Shown here: positions 36,938 to 45,441 of the stretch, piece by piece
Layout of the letters: each line of letters opens with the position of its first letter
Numbering within the stretch: the stretch's first letter is position 1
Position numbers and translations under genes: made by a program
Notes under the pieces: generated by a model
The model's database searches: none
What the model was told of the DNA's origin: nothing
What the model saw: only the letters and a program-made list of their open reading frames with translations
Assembly (NCBI GenBank): GCA_016744135.1
Contig: JADGEX010000002.1
Coordinates: forward strand, 124,001-188,000
Length of the DNA: 64,000 nucleotides
Origin: Pseudodesulfovibrio sp.
GTDB taxonomy: Bacteria > Desulfobacterota > Desulfovibrionia > Desulfovibrionales > Desulfovibrionaceae
Direction: 5' to 3'

Positions 36938-38251
36938 TTAATACATCAACCCCGGCAGGAACAGAATAATCTGCGGGAAGATGAACAACAAGGCGATGCC
37001 GAGAATAATAGCCGCCATAAAAGGTAGAATGCCTTTGAATATTTCTTCCAGCGTGACGGATGGCGCGATCTTCTGACACATCCCATACACGACATACACA
37101 TTAATTCCCACGGGTGGCGTGATAACCCCCATCTCGGTGACGAGTACGATAATGATACCGAACCAGATAGGGTCATATCCCATTTCAGTGACTACCGGGA
37201 AAAATACCGGAATGGTCAGCATGATGAGTGCGAGTGAGTCCATGAAACACCCACCGATGAAGTAGATCAGAATGATCGCTCCCATAATGGCGAACGGCGG
37301 CATGTCGAATGCAGACACCCAGTTGGCGATGTCAAACGGGATGCGTGTAACAGCAAGGAATTTGCCGAATACGACAGCCCCCGCGATGAGGACCAGTACC
37401 ATGCAAGAGGTCCGTAGTGTTTCATTGAGTGAATTGACGAATGCCTTCCATGAAAGCTGACGTTTGATGACAGCCAGCGCGAGTACGCCGATAACTCCGA
37501 TGGATGCGGCCTCGGTGGGCGTGAAAAGCCCCCAGAACAAGCCGCCGATAACCAGCGCGAAGATGAGCAAGGTATCAATGAGATTGAGAAGTGACTTGAA
37601 CTTTTCGCTCCAAGTGAAGGGGGTACCCTTGGGGCCGAGGTCCGGGTTGATTTTACACTGAAGGTAAATGCCGACCACAAACAGTGCCGTGAGTAAAATG
37701 GCCGGTAAAATGCCGGACACGAACAATGCGCCGATAGATTGTTCGGTCAGGACACCATAGATGATAAGCACGACAGAAGGCGGCATAATCATGCCCAGTC
37801 CGCCACCGGACGCTACGGATGCGGTCGCCAGAGAGTTGGCGTACCCATAACGTTTCATCTCGGGGATGCCGACAGTGGACATGGTGGCTGCTGTAGCCGG
37901 ACTTGAACCGCAGACTGCGCCGAATGCGGTGCAGGCCGAGACCGTGGCCATGGCGAGGCCGCCACGAGTGTTGCCGAGGAATCTGTATGCGGTGTCGTAC
38001 AGTCGTTTCGAAATACCGCAGTTAAAGGCTATCTGGCCCATGAGGATGAAGAGCGGGATAGTCGAGAGTTCATAGGAAGCGAATGCGTCGTACACGTTGC
38101 GGCTCATGAGATTCAGGCCGCCCTTCCACGAGGTGAGGAGTGAAAACCCGATAAAGCCCACGAGCATCATGACAAATGCGACGGGCATACGGGTCATGAA
38201 CAGGAATACCATGACGATGATGCCGATGATTCCGGCAGTGGTCGGATCCAT
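36938..38251 (-). CDS. dctM: TRAP transporter large permease DctM
   Basis: This 437-residue inner-membrane protein of the ion-transporter superfamily has about twelve hydrophobic segments. It forms the sodium- or proton-coupled path of the TRAP carrier. Family blocks are LSTIPLFILMGQIAFNCGI near 60, GSSPATAATMSTVGIPEMKRYGY near 115 and TPTEAASIGVIG near 232. The stop of dctQ is 2 bp upstream, so both are translated together. Substrate is unknown; TRAP systems carry C4-dicarboxylates, sialic acid, keto acids and other organic acids. Confidence 0.93.
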   Translation of the reverse strand: MDPTTAGIIGIIVMVFLFMTRMPVAFVMMLVGFIGFSLLTSWKGGLNLMSRNVYDAFASYELSTIPLFILMGQIAFNCGISKRLYDTAYRFLGNTRGGLAMATVSACTAFGAVCGSSPATAATMSTVGIPEMKRYGYANSLATASVASGGGLGMIMPPSVVLIIYGVLTEQSIGALFVSGILPAILLTALFVVGIYLQCKINPDLGPKGTPFTWSEKFKSLLNLIDTLLIFALVIGGLFWGLFTPTEAASIGVIGVLALAVIKRQLSWKAFVNSLNETLRTSCMVLVLIAGAVVFGKFLAVTRIPFDIANWVSAFDMPPFAIMGAIILIYFIGGCFMDSLALIMLTIPVFFPVVTEMGYDPIWFGIIIVLVTEMGVITPPVGINVYVVYGMCQKIAPSVTLEEIFKGILPFMAAIILGIALLFIFPQIILFLPGLMY

Positions 38252-38253
38252 AA

Positions 38254-38739
38254 TTATCCCTCGCTCTTCTTGAAAAATGAGAGGACGTCTGCGGCCAGAC
38301 AGAGGGCGTAGATAAAGAAGCCGAAGGACAGGACGTAGACCACGTAGTATTCGGGCAGTTCCAGATTCATGGAAACTTCGCCCGATTCAGCCAGAGTCCC
38401 GGCATACATGAACATGCGCCAGGAGATGATGGATACCAAGGCCAACGTGGCGAGAGTGGTGATGAATTTGACGCGATCACGAATTTTTTTGGAAAAGCGA
38501 CGGATCAGGATTTCAACCCCGATGTGGCTCTTTTGATAATGCGTATATGGCAGGGCGAATCCCACGGCAATGACGCCGAGTATGGAGACAATTTCCTCGC
38601 ACCCGAAAATTGGGGTGTTGAATGCGCCGCGCAGGAACACGTCTGTTCCTGTCATGACAGCCATGCCTGCCAGACAGATCGCGGCGATGGTCCGCATGAT
38701 CTTTTCTGTCAGGCCGAGCGGCCCTCGTGCTTCTTCCAT
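38254..38739 (-). CDS. dctQ: TRAP transporter small permease DctQ
   Basis: This 161-residue protein has four membrane segments and the DctQ pattern (GTDVFLRGAFNTPIFGCEEIVSILGVIAVGFALPY). It links the binding protein to DctM. It sits between the binding-protein gene and dctM. A perfect hairpin lies just upstream at 38766-38798. Confidence 0.9.
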   Translation of the reverse strand: MEEARGPLGLTEKIMRTIAAICLAGMAVMTGTDVFLRGAFNTPIFGCEEIVSILGVIAVGFALPYTHYQKSHIGVEILIRRFSKKIRDRVKFITTLATLALVSIISWRMFMYAGTLAESGEVSMNLELPEYYVVYVLSFGFFIYALCLAADVLSFFKKSEG

Positions 38740-38765
38740 TTCATAATCCTTTGCGTCGAAAGCGC

Positions 38766-38798
38766 ACGACAGAGCGGCCCTGAGGACCGCTCTGTCGT
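38766..38798 (-). terminator. Hairpin between dctP and dctQ
   Basis: ACGACAGAGCGG and CCGCTCTGTCGT form a perfect 12-bp stem with a 9-nt loop and no T-tract. It lies in the gap behind the binding-protein gene. Such hairpins often protect the upstream mRNA so the binding protein is made in excess of the permeases. Confidence 0.6.
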
Positions 38799-38806
38799 GG
38801 TAATGA

Positions 38807-39805
38807 CTATTTCAGTGTTGATTGGGTAAATTCCAGAATGGTCTTGCCATCAAGACCTTTCTTCGTTGTTTCGGCGACATAGCCGTCGAGAACAGGCTTG
38901 GCTGCTATGACCCATGCCTCGGATTCTTCGACGGATAGCTCCATGATTTCGCCCCCCTTATCCATGAAGAACTGGCGTCCGGCTGCGTCTGCTTCATCCC
39001 AAGCTGTCGCGTGCTTGACCGCCCATTCCTCGTTGATTTTGCGAATGATCTGCTGGGATTCGGTATCAATGGCCGCCCACTTGTCTTTGTTCATAACAAT
39101 GAAGAACACTGTGGTGTAGGCCACGCTGAATGAGTCCGTGCCGTACTTGCAGACTTCGCCGAGCTTGAAAGATTTATTGGACTCGATGGGGTGCATGCTT
39201 CCGTCAACAACGCCTTTTTGCAGGAGTTGATAGTTTTCGGGCATGGGTTTAGCCACAGGCGTACCGCCCAGAGCCTTGACCAGCTTGGCGGAGTTGCCGG
39301 TGGCGCGAATCTTTTCGCCCTTGATGTCGGCCAGTGTTTTAATTGGTTTTTGGACCGTGAACAGCAGACCGGGGCCGTGGCCGTTGAAGTACATGACTTC
39401 CACGTCACTGAGTTCGGCTGGGTTGAATTTCTTATAGACAGCATTGGCCGTGGCAGTGGCCTGTGCTGCGGAGGTGTATCCCAGAGGAAGATCAACGGCT
39501 GCCATGACCGGGAAGCGACCGCGTGAGTAGGCGAGACAGGATAACCCGACATCGGACATGCCTTCCACGACGCCATCGTAGCATTGTTTGGCTTTGGTCA
39601 GGGTGCCGCCGGGGTAATATTCGATAACCACTTTGCCGTTGGTCCTTTTCTCCACTTCCAGACACCACGCTTCAGCCAGTTTCGATTGATGGTTAGTGGT
39701 CGGGAAGAAATTGGAGTAGGTCAACTTTGTTTCGGCCTGACCTATGGTCGGCAGGGCAACGCACAGCACAGCTACGGCCATGAATGTTGTCAGCAGTTTT
39801 TTCAT
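38807..39805 (-). CDS. dctP: TRAP transporter substrate-binding protein DctP (paralog A)
   Basis: This 332-residue periplasmic binding protein has a signal peptide ending near IGQAE. The mature start TKLTYSNFFPTTNHQSKLAEAWC and GEKIRATGNSAKLVKALGG near 162 carry the conserved Arg that holds the substrate carboxylate in DctP proteins. LLQKGVVDGSMHPIESNKSFKLG follows. It is closely related to the adjacent paralog at 39908 (same length, many shared blocks). It lies nearest to dctQM and is separated from it by a hairpin. Confidence 0.92.
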   Translation of the reverse strand: MKKLLTTFMAVAVLCVALPTIGQAETKLTYSNFFPTTNHQSKLAEAWCLEVEKRTNGKVVIEYYPGGTLTKAKQCYDGVVEGMSDVGLSCLAYSRGRFPVMAAVDLPLGYTSAAQATATANAVYKKFNPAELSDVEVMYFNGHGPGLLFTVQKPIKTLADIKGEKIRATGNSAKLVKALGGTPVAKPMPENYQLLQKGVVDGSMHPIESNKSFKLGEVCKYGTDSFSVAYTTVFFIVMNKDKWAAIDTESQQIIRKINEEWAVKHATAWDEADAAGRQFFMDKGGEIMELSVEESEAWVIAAKPVLDGYVAETTKKGLDGKTILEFTQSTLK

Positions 39806-39907
39806 TGTTTCCTCCGGGAATTTGCTCGGTTCCGAGGAAGGGCATTCGCCCCACCCTTGTATAATGAGCCTGCGATTACGCTATATGACACGCAGGCCTG
39901 AAGTCCC

Positions 39908-40915
39908 CTATGGACTTTTTGTCATTTCGGTCTGGATGAATGCGACCACGGCATCGCCATGGACTTTTTTGCCTTGTTTGGAATCCACATAGCCGTCGAT
40001 GACGGGCTTGGCTGCTGCGACCCACTTGGCCGCTTCGGCTGTGTCGAGTTCCGTGAACACGCCGCCTTTTTCAGTGAAGAACGCTTTGCCTGCGGCATCA
40101 GCATCATCCCAGGCCTGACCGTGTTTGAGGGACCATTCAGCATTGATCTCCTGAATGATTTTTTGGGTCGTGGGATCGAGTTCGGACCATTTGTCTTTAT
40201 TCATGACCACGAAGAAGGTGGTGGTGTAGGCCACGGGAATGGACACAGTGCAATGTTTGACCACTTCGGCCAGCTTCCAGCCCTTATTGGATTCTATGGG
40301 GTTCATGGATCCATCGACAACGCCTTTTTGCAGGGATTGGTATGCCGTGGGCATGGGCTGCGCTACGGGGCTGCCGCCAAGGGCTTTGACCAATTTGGCA
40401 GAGTTGCCCGTGGAGCGGATTTTTTCACCCTTGATGTCATCCAGAGTGGCAACGGTTTTTTCAGTAGTAAAGAGCAGACCCGGACCATGGGCATGGAAAT
40501 ACATGGGCTGCACATCACGGAATTCTCGGGGAGTGAACTGAGTGTACACTGCGTTGGCGATGGCCGTGGCCTGTGTGCCGGTCTCGTAGCCGAGCGGTAG
40601 GTCCACGGCAGCCATGACCGGGAAGCGGCCGCGGGAGTAAGCAAGTACGGACATGCCGATGTCGGAGATGCCTTCAACGGTGCCGTCGTAACACTGCTTG
40701 GCCTTGGAGAGAGTGCCGCCGGGATAGTAGTCGATGACGACCGCGCCGTTGGTGCGGGCTTCGACCTCTTTGCACCACTGTTCGGCCAGCTTGGACTGGA
40801 CATGGGTGGGCGGGAAGAAGTTGGAGTAGCTCAACCGGACGGTTTCGGCGCAGGCCATGGAGGCCAGCCCGAAAGTCAACAGAAAGAGGGCGGTCAGCGT
40901 CAGCAGTTTTTTCAT
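39908..40915 (-). CDS. dctP: TRAP transporter substrate-binding protein DctP (paralog B)
   Basis: This 335-residue periplasmic binding protein has a signal peptide ending near MACAE. The motif GEKIRSTGNSAKLVKALGG near 163 includes the carboxylate-binding Arg, and SLQKGVVDGSMNPIESNKGWKL matches paralog A with small changes. The two proteins thus derive from a tandem duplication and share one DctQM pair; they may widen the substrate range. It is 42 bp downstream of the tetR gene on the same strand. Confidence 0.92.
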   Translation of the reverse strand: MKKLLTLTALFLLTFGLASMACAETVRLSYSNFFPPTHVQSKLAEQWCKEVEARTNGAVVIDYYPGGTLSKAKQCYDGTVEGISDIGMSVLAYSRGRFPVMAAVDLPLGYETGTQATAIANAVYTQFTPREFRDVQPMYFHAHGPGLLFTTEKTVATLDDIKGEKIRSTGNSAKLVKALGGSPVAQPMPTAYQSLQKGVVDGSMNPIESNKGWKLAEVVKHCTVSIPVAYTTTFFVVMNKDKWSELDPTTQKIIQEINAEWSLKHGQAWDDADAAGKAFFTEKGGVFTELDTAEAAKWVAAAKPVIDGYVDSKQGKKVHGDAVVAFIQTEMTKSP

Positions 40916-40957
40916 GATGTGTCTCGTTTGTATAAAATGATATTTGAACAGGAACGA

Positions 40958-41560
40958 CTACCCGAGGTGTCCCTGTTTGGTTCCGTTTCTCAAGGCCATG
41001 GCAATGGCGTTTTCCCGGATATCTTCAAGGGAAAGTTCTTCTGCGCCGAGTGCATGGTGAATAAGATATCCTTCGAAAAGGGCTGTGTTGAGTGCGCCGA
41101 GTTTTTCCGGTGGGAAATCGGTCTCCACATGGTTACGTACCAAATCGGCGAAGACCTTGTTGGAGAGCCGGTAGTCGGATTTATTCATGAGTTTGCGCAC
41201 AGGCTCGTTGGTCGCGGAGTAGACCGTGAATTCCAAGAAAATGGCTGACCAGTCCTTGTCACGGATGATGGTTTCCAAAAAATCCCAGATGATATTCATG
41301 GCCTGTTCGAGGTTTTTTGCTTCGCGCACCTTGCCATGGCGGGTGGCGCGGTATTGTTTGAATTTCCGTTCCACGATCTGCAGAAACAGTTCGTCCTTGG
41401 AATTCCAGTGACGGTAAAAGCTCCCCTTGGCATATCCCGCATTGTCGGTAATTTCTGCCACAGAGGTTGATGCGAACCCTTTGGATCCGAACAGTTCAAT
41501 GGCTGAGTCCATCAGCTCCTGCATGGTCTGTTGAGATTTTTCCTGCTGTTTTTTTGCCAT
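40958..41560 (-). CDS. TetR-family transcriptional regulator
   Basis: This 200-residue regulator has an N-terminal TetR helix-turn-helix (MDSAIELFGSKGFASTSVAEITDNAGYAKGSFYRHW). The C-terminal part would bind an effector. It is the first gene of the strand that continues into two dctP, dctQ and dctM. Three evenly spaced operator-like repeats lie 40-90 bp upstream, so it probably represses its own operon until the transported compound (or a thioester of it) appears. The effector is unknown. Confidence 0.9.
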   Translation of the reverse strand: MAKKQQEKSQQTMQELMDSAIELFGSKGFASTSVAEITDNAGYAKGSFYRHWNSKDELFLQIVERKFKQYRATRHGKVREAKNLEQAMNIIWDFLETIIRDKDWSAIFLEFTVYSATNEPVRKLMNKSDYRLSNKVFADLVRNHVETDFPPEKLGALNTALFEGYLIHHALGAEELSLEDIRENAIAMALRNGTKQGHLG

Positions 41561-41600
41561 GTCCGTATCGTTTGTTTGTCGATATTATTGACGATAAAAA

Positions 41601-41651
41601 GTGACTTTCGGTCAAATTGTGACCTTTGGTCGAAAAGTGACCATTGGTCAC
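41601..41651 (-). promoter_or_regulatory. Three tandem TetR-type operators
   Basis: GTGACTTTCGGTCA (41601-41614), GTGACCTTTGGTCG (41619-41632) and GTGACCATTGGTCAC (41637-41651) are repeats of one imperfect palindrome, starting exactly 18 bp apart. The last has perfect GTGACC/GGTCAC arms. On the minus strand one copy overlaps TTGACC, a likely -35 box of tetR. Confidence 0.75.
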
Positions 41652-41754
41652 TTTTCGTGAAAAACAGCTAGCATGCGTGTTTTTAAGTGTCAAGACGGGA
41701 GTGGCGTTTGGTCAGGAAATTACGAACAAGTTGGGGTAATTTTTACGTAGGCCA

Positions 41755-42678
41755 TCAACACTCGTGCGCTTCCTTGTTCAGAAAGTCGAAGCTTTGGTCG
41801 TGATCGACAAGATAGGTGTCAAGCGCGGGTTGGCCGATGAGTTGCGTCGGTGAAAGCGGAATCGGACAGACATCGTGTCGCTTCATGAGTGGTGATGAGG
41901 TGTCCCATTCACTGTTTTCAACAACTTTGTTCATGATGATGTGGGACAGGCCCATGCCCATTTCCTCAAGGGTGATGTCAATGCGTTCGGCCTCGGCAAA
42001 GGAAAGACGGTCCGGATTGACCACGAGATTAATCGAGCAACGCGACGAGTCTTGAAAGACATTACGTAATTCAGTGAAGTATTTTTGTTGTTGGTCGAGT
42101 TTGGTTGTGATTTTGTCACACTCGATTTCCTTAGTGCCGAGTTGGATTTTGGTGATGATTTTTTTCTTTTCCAGGATCTCGCATCGCAGGGCCAGAAGTT
42201 GTTCCAGCCAGACCAGCGACAGGGATGGCAGATTGAAAAATTTGGTGGTCAAAGCAGTTGGAGGCATGTCGAATACAATGACATCCGTGTCCGTGAATGT
42301 CTTGCGATAATGCTGGAAGGCGAGCAGAAGCGCGTATTCTTCAATGCCGGGGGAATGTTTAACCACATTGAGGTGCTTTTCGAGATTAAAGGCCGTCTGG
42401 TACGCGTAATTGGCCCGAATTTGGTCTTCTATACCTTTGAGATATTGTTTGATCCATTTGTCGATGTCGGCCTGTGCAACACGCAGGTTTGGTGCGATTT
42501 TTATTGGTTTGCCTGTAAATTTGGTGTCGAAGATGTCAGCCTGATTATGGGCGGGATCAAGTGAAACCAGCAGGACTTTCTTACCGGTGCGGGCCAGATG
42601 CAGGGCGGACAGGGAAGAGGTGGTGGATTTGCCTACGCCGCCCTTGCCTGCGTGGAAATAATAATGCTGATTCGACAT
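41755..42678 (-). CDS. ArsA/GET3-like ATPase of unknown role
   Basis: This 307-residue P-loop ATPase has the deviant Walker A HAGKGGVGKSTTSS at residues 9-20 and the ArsA-type switch SLDPAHNQADI near 40. The middle has a long amphipathic region. ArsA-family ATPases drive arsenite export or tail-anchored protein insertion, but there is no ars gene near. It is the last gene of the cstA transcription unit, 12 bp after a small unknown gene. A role in assembling or regulating a membrane partner is possible; I cannot assign a substrate. Confidence 0.8.
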   Translation of the reverse strand: MSNQHYYFHAGKGGVGKSTTSSLSALHLARTGKKVLLVSLDPAHNQADIFDTKFTGKPIKIAPNLRVAQADIDKWIKQYLKGIEDQIRANYAYQTAFNLEKHLNVVKHSPGIEEYALLLAFQHYRKTFTDTDVIVFDMPPTALTTKFFNLPSLSLVWLEQLLALRCEILEKKKIITKIQLGTKEIECDKITTKLDQQQKYFTELRNVFQDSSRCSINLVVNPDRLSFAEAERIDITLEEMGMGLSHIIMNKVVENSEWDTSSPLMKRHDVCPIPLSPTQLIGQPALDTYLVDHDQSFDFLNKEAHEC

Positions 42679-42690
42679 TGGTGGCTCCGG

Positions 42691-42981
42691 CTAAAAGGCG
42701 TCAAACATGGAAAAGAGATCGGCCAGCGGGTCGTTGGCCGTGCATACGCGATTGGTCATGATGGTTAGTTCCTGTTCCATTTCCGGCAGGAGTTCCAGTG
42801 AGATATGCATGGGTGGTGCCTGCATGCCCACAAATGCGCCAAGGGTGAGCAAACTGAAAATATTTTCCAGTTCACGTGTTTCCCATTCAAGCCGTTCCGT
42901 GGCCTTGCAGCGGTGTACTTCATCCGCGAAGCGGTAGGCCTTTTTTATGGCCTCAATGGCTTTTTTGCAGTGGCTCTTCAT
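42691..42981 (-). CDS. Small protein of unknown function, cstA cluster
   Basis: This is a helical protein of about 96 residues without signal peptide or membrane segment, with an N-terminal basic helix and three cysteines overall. I do not recognise a family. ATG 42981 is 8 bp after the stop of the preceding gene. A GTG at 42999 overlapping that gene is an alternative; neither has a clear ribosome site. Its place between a membrane protein and an ArsA-like ATPase suggests a shared function. Confidence 0.6.
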   Translation of the reverse strand: MKSHCKKAIEAIKKAYRFADEVHRCKATERLEWETRELENIFSLLTLGAFVGMQAPPMHISLELLPEMEQELTIMTNRVCTANDPLADLFSMFDAF

Positions 42982-42988
42982 GTTTTTT

Positions 42989-43456
42989 TTATGCGTCACT
43001 GGTTACACGGAACAGACGCATTTCCTGCGTAATTCGTTTTTCTGACGGGAAATAATAATATACGGCGTACAATGAAGCCAGAAATGCTCCAGCGAAATGG
43101 AAGATGGTGACTCCTGTTATATAGCCGATGGCTGCGGCAAAGGGTGCTGCCAGCGCAATGGTCATGAGGTTCAACTGAAAAGTGCGGAAGCACGCAGCCT
43201 CGACGTTTTTTTGTCCTTCGACCGAGCGGACGAAACGGACTCTGTAGAGCAGGGGAAGTGCTACGGCCAGAATGATTGCCGCGATGAAGATGATGGGACC
43301 GATGATCGCCGCTGTACCGTTAGGCATTTGTGGGGTCAGTCCGACCTGTCGGCAGACAGCCCAAATACCGAAGATGATGAGTGCAGGAACAAGCATCGTC
43401 AGGTAACGGCGAAAAAGTGTTTTTCGCAGGGGAGTGAAATCCGGTGCGTAAGCCAT
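42989..43456 (-). CDS. Four-helix membrane protein of unknown function, cstA cluster
   Basis: This 155-residue protein has four hydrophobic segments in two pairs (about 20-38 and 48-70, then 97-115 and 120-137) separated by a cytoplasmic loop with FVRSVEGQKNVEAACFRTFQ. It has GAGGA 7 nt before the ATG. It follows cstA by 57 bp, with a hairpin between. No family is recognised; it may be an accessory subunit of the CstA transporter, by context only. Confidence 0.65.
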   Translation of the reverse strand: MAYAPDFTPLRKTLFRRYLTMLVPALIIFGIWAVCRQVGLTPQMPNGTAAIIGPIIFIAAIILAVALPLLYRVRFVRSVEGQKNVEAACFRTFQLNLMTIALAAPFAAAIGYITGVTIFHFAGAFLASLYAVYYYFPSEKRITQEMRLFRVTSDA

Positions 43457-43472
43457 TGTAAATCCTCATGAA

Positions 43473-43500
43473 CCCTGGCCGAACGTGTGTCCGGCCAGGG
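43473..43500 (-). terminator. Hairpin after cstA
   Basis: CCCTGGCC and GGCCAGGG form an 8-bp stem with a 12-nt loop that can pair further. A T-run follows only on the plus strand, so on the minus strand it is likely a processing or attenuation hairpin rather than a full stop. Confidence 0.5.
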
Positions 43501-43512
43501 AGGTTTGTTTTT

Positions 43513-45249
43513 TTACGGCGTGTCAGTAGTCGGGGTGGAAGCGTCGGTCTTGAAGAACTTGATCAGTCCTTCGCCAACGACCCAGATGGAGACTACCAGC
43601 ACGAGCAGGTTCAGGGACTGCAACAGAATGCTGCCTTTGTCCATGTACATGCCCTGGTTGATGAGGATAGCCCATACGGTCATTACGCCGAGGAATACGG
43701 CGGGAATACCGGAGATGAGCCAGCTCAGGCCTCCACGACCCTTGAGGTACACAGTGACCGTAGTCAGTACGAGTGCGGCCAGAATCTGGTTGATGCAACC
43801 GAACAGGGGCCACAGAGCCAGAGCGCCCTTGCCGTTACCACCGGACGAGAATGCCAGACAACCGGCCAGGAATACGGCCACGGCGGTGGCCACGTACTTG
43901 TTGTTGAAGATCTTGATGGGCGTGCCGCTGAACAGTTCCGTCAGAGCATAGCGCTCGATACGGGTGGCGGTGTCCATGGTGGTACCCGCAAAAGAGGCCA
44001 CGAATACACCCATGACGGCCAGGGCGACGCTGTGGGGAATGCCGGCTGCTTCGATCATGTTGGCTGCGCCGTAAACAAAGGCTGCAACCTTGGAACCCAA
44101 TCCCTTGGCTGCTGCCCAGGAGGAGTAATGGGATGACCATGCGTCGATGCCTGTCAGAGTCGCACCATCGGCGGTGTTGTAACCGAGACCGATGCCTGCT
44201 GCCACGGCCACGATGACCAGTGTGGACAAAGTGGCTTCTGTCAGCATGGAACCATAGCCGACGAACAGGGCGTCTTCTTCATTGGAGACCTGTTTAGCTG
44301 TGGTGCCTGATGAAACCAGAGAATGGAAACCGGAGATGGCACCGCAGGCAATGGTGATGAACAGGAAGGGCAGCATGGGCGGAGCACCTTCAGGGGAGGC
44401 TTGGATAGCTGGGGCAATGATGTGAAGCTGGGAACCTGAGAAGGTCGCGGCAAATACGCCGACAACCATCAGGGCCAGAGCCACGATGAGCTGGTGAGAG
44501 TTGATGAAGTCACGCGGCTGCAGCAGCGTGGTTACAGGCAGCGTGGATGCGATGAAGGCATAGATGAGCAGCAGGATGGTCCATGTGCCGGTAGGCGGCA
44601 TGCTGCCGATCATTGGCATTTTTATTGGAGCGTACACGCCAATGACAACAGTGATATACATGGCAATCAAAGCGATGATTGACCAAGTCATGGCGTTGCC
44701 GCCGCGTTTGTAAATGATGTAACCGAGCACCATGGCGATGGGCACTTCCAACCATACAGGCAGGACTGATGCCGGGAACATGTTGAAGATAACCGCGATG
44801 ACCAGACCGAAAATGGCTGTGATGATGAGCAGGTCAAGGAATACGACGATGAAGAAGAACAACTTGGTGCGCGGGTTGATGTATTTAGCAGTGATTTCGG
44901 AAACGGATTTGCCCTGGTTACGCATGGACAGGATCAGTGCGCCGAAGTCATGCACTGCACCCATCATGATGGAACCGACAAAAATCCAGATCATGGCCGG
45001 GACCCAGCCCCAGATGACCGCGATGGCTGGGCCGACAATGGGACCGGTGCCTGCGATGGATGTGAAGTGGTGGCCGAAGATGATTTCTTTTTTGGTTGGG
45101 ACGTAGTCGACCCCATCTTCCATTTCTACGGAAGGTACCGGATTGGCACCCGACAGAGCGAAAATTTTCTTTCCGATGTAGCGACCATACAGGCGATACA
45201 TTATGATGTATCCGCCAAAGGCCACCAGCATCATGAGCATGGCATCCAT
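43513..45249 (-). CDS. cstA: CstA/BtsT-family carbon starvation transporter
   Basis: This 578-residue inner-membrane transporter has about sixteen hydrophobic segments. The family hallmark IIFGHHFTSIAGTGPIVGPAIAV lies near residue 57 and FVGSIMMGAVHDFGALILSMRNQG near 90. CstA/BtsT proteins take up pyruvate or peptides. The LytS/LytR pair directly upstream on the same strand parallels the BtsS/BtsR-btsT arrangement of enterobacteria, where pyruvate is sensed. A pyruvate role suits a lactate/pyruvate-using sulfate reducer; direct evidence is lacking. Confidence 0.9.
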   Translation of the reverse strand: MDAMLMMLVAFGGYIIMYRLYGRYIGKKIFALSGANPVPSVEMEDGVDYVPTKKEIIFGHHFTSIAGTGPIVGPAIAVIWGWVPAMIWIFVGSIMMGAVHDFGALILSMRNQGKSVSEITAKYINPRTKLFFFIVVFLDLLIITAIFGLVIAVIFNMFPASVLPVWLEVPIAMVLGYIIYKRGGNAMTWSIIALIAMYITVVIGVYAPIKMPMIGSMPPTGTWTILLLIYAFIASTLPVTTLLQPRDFINSHQLIVALALMVVGVFAATFSGSQLHIIAPAIQASPEGAPPMLPFLFITIACGAISGFHSLVSSGTTAKQVSNEEDALFVGYGSMLTEATLSTLVIVAVAAGIGLGYNTADGATLTGIDAWSSHYSSWAAAKGLGSKVAAFVYGAANMIEAAGIPHSVALAVMGVFVASFAGTTMDTATRIERYALTELFSGTPIKIFNNKYVATAVAVFLAGCLAFSSGGNGKGALALWPLFGCINQILAALVLTTVTVYLKGRGGLSWLISGIPAVFLGVMTVWAILINQGMYMDKGSILLQSLNLLVLVVSIWVVGEGLIKFFKTDASTPTTDTP

Positions 45250-45348
45250 AAACCTCTCCTTGTGAATCTGTTGAGCTGTTTCCCGAACCCCCCAGTCCGG
45301 GATTTGGCGCGTTGAAACACGCCCCCATTATGACAATGGGGTTCAGAT

Positions 45349-45412
45349 ACTATAGGAGAAGAAGGGCTGTCCTGAGTGTGGATGGTAATTGCACTTTTCA
45401 AGCGTGAATGGT
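45349..45412 (-). promoter_or_regulatory. Candidate LytTR-activated promoter of cstA
   Basis: Two direct repeats AGTGTGGATGGT (45375-45386) and AGCGTGAATGGT (45401-45412), as read on the plus strand, start 26 bp apart. On the minus strand they lie upstream of TATAGT (45354-45349), a good -10 box, with no clear -35. Direct repeats upstream of a poor -35 are typical for LytTR-type activators, though their usual spacing is about 21 bp. A leader hairpin CCCCATT/AATGGGG follows near 45323-45341. Confidence 0.5.
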
Positions 45413-45441
45413 CAAAATGAACGCCTGAGGTGCTTTGGTGA

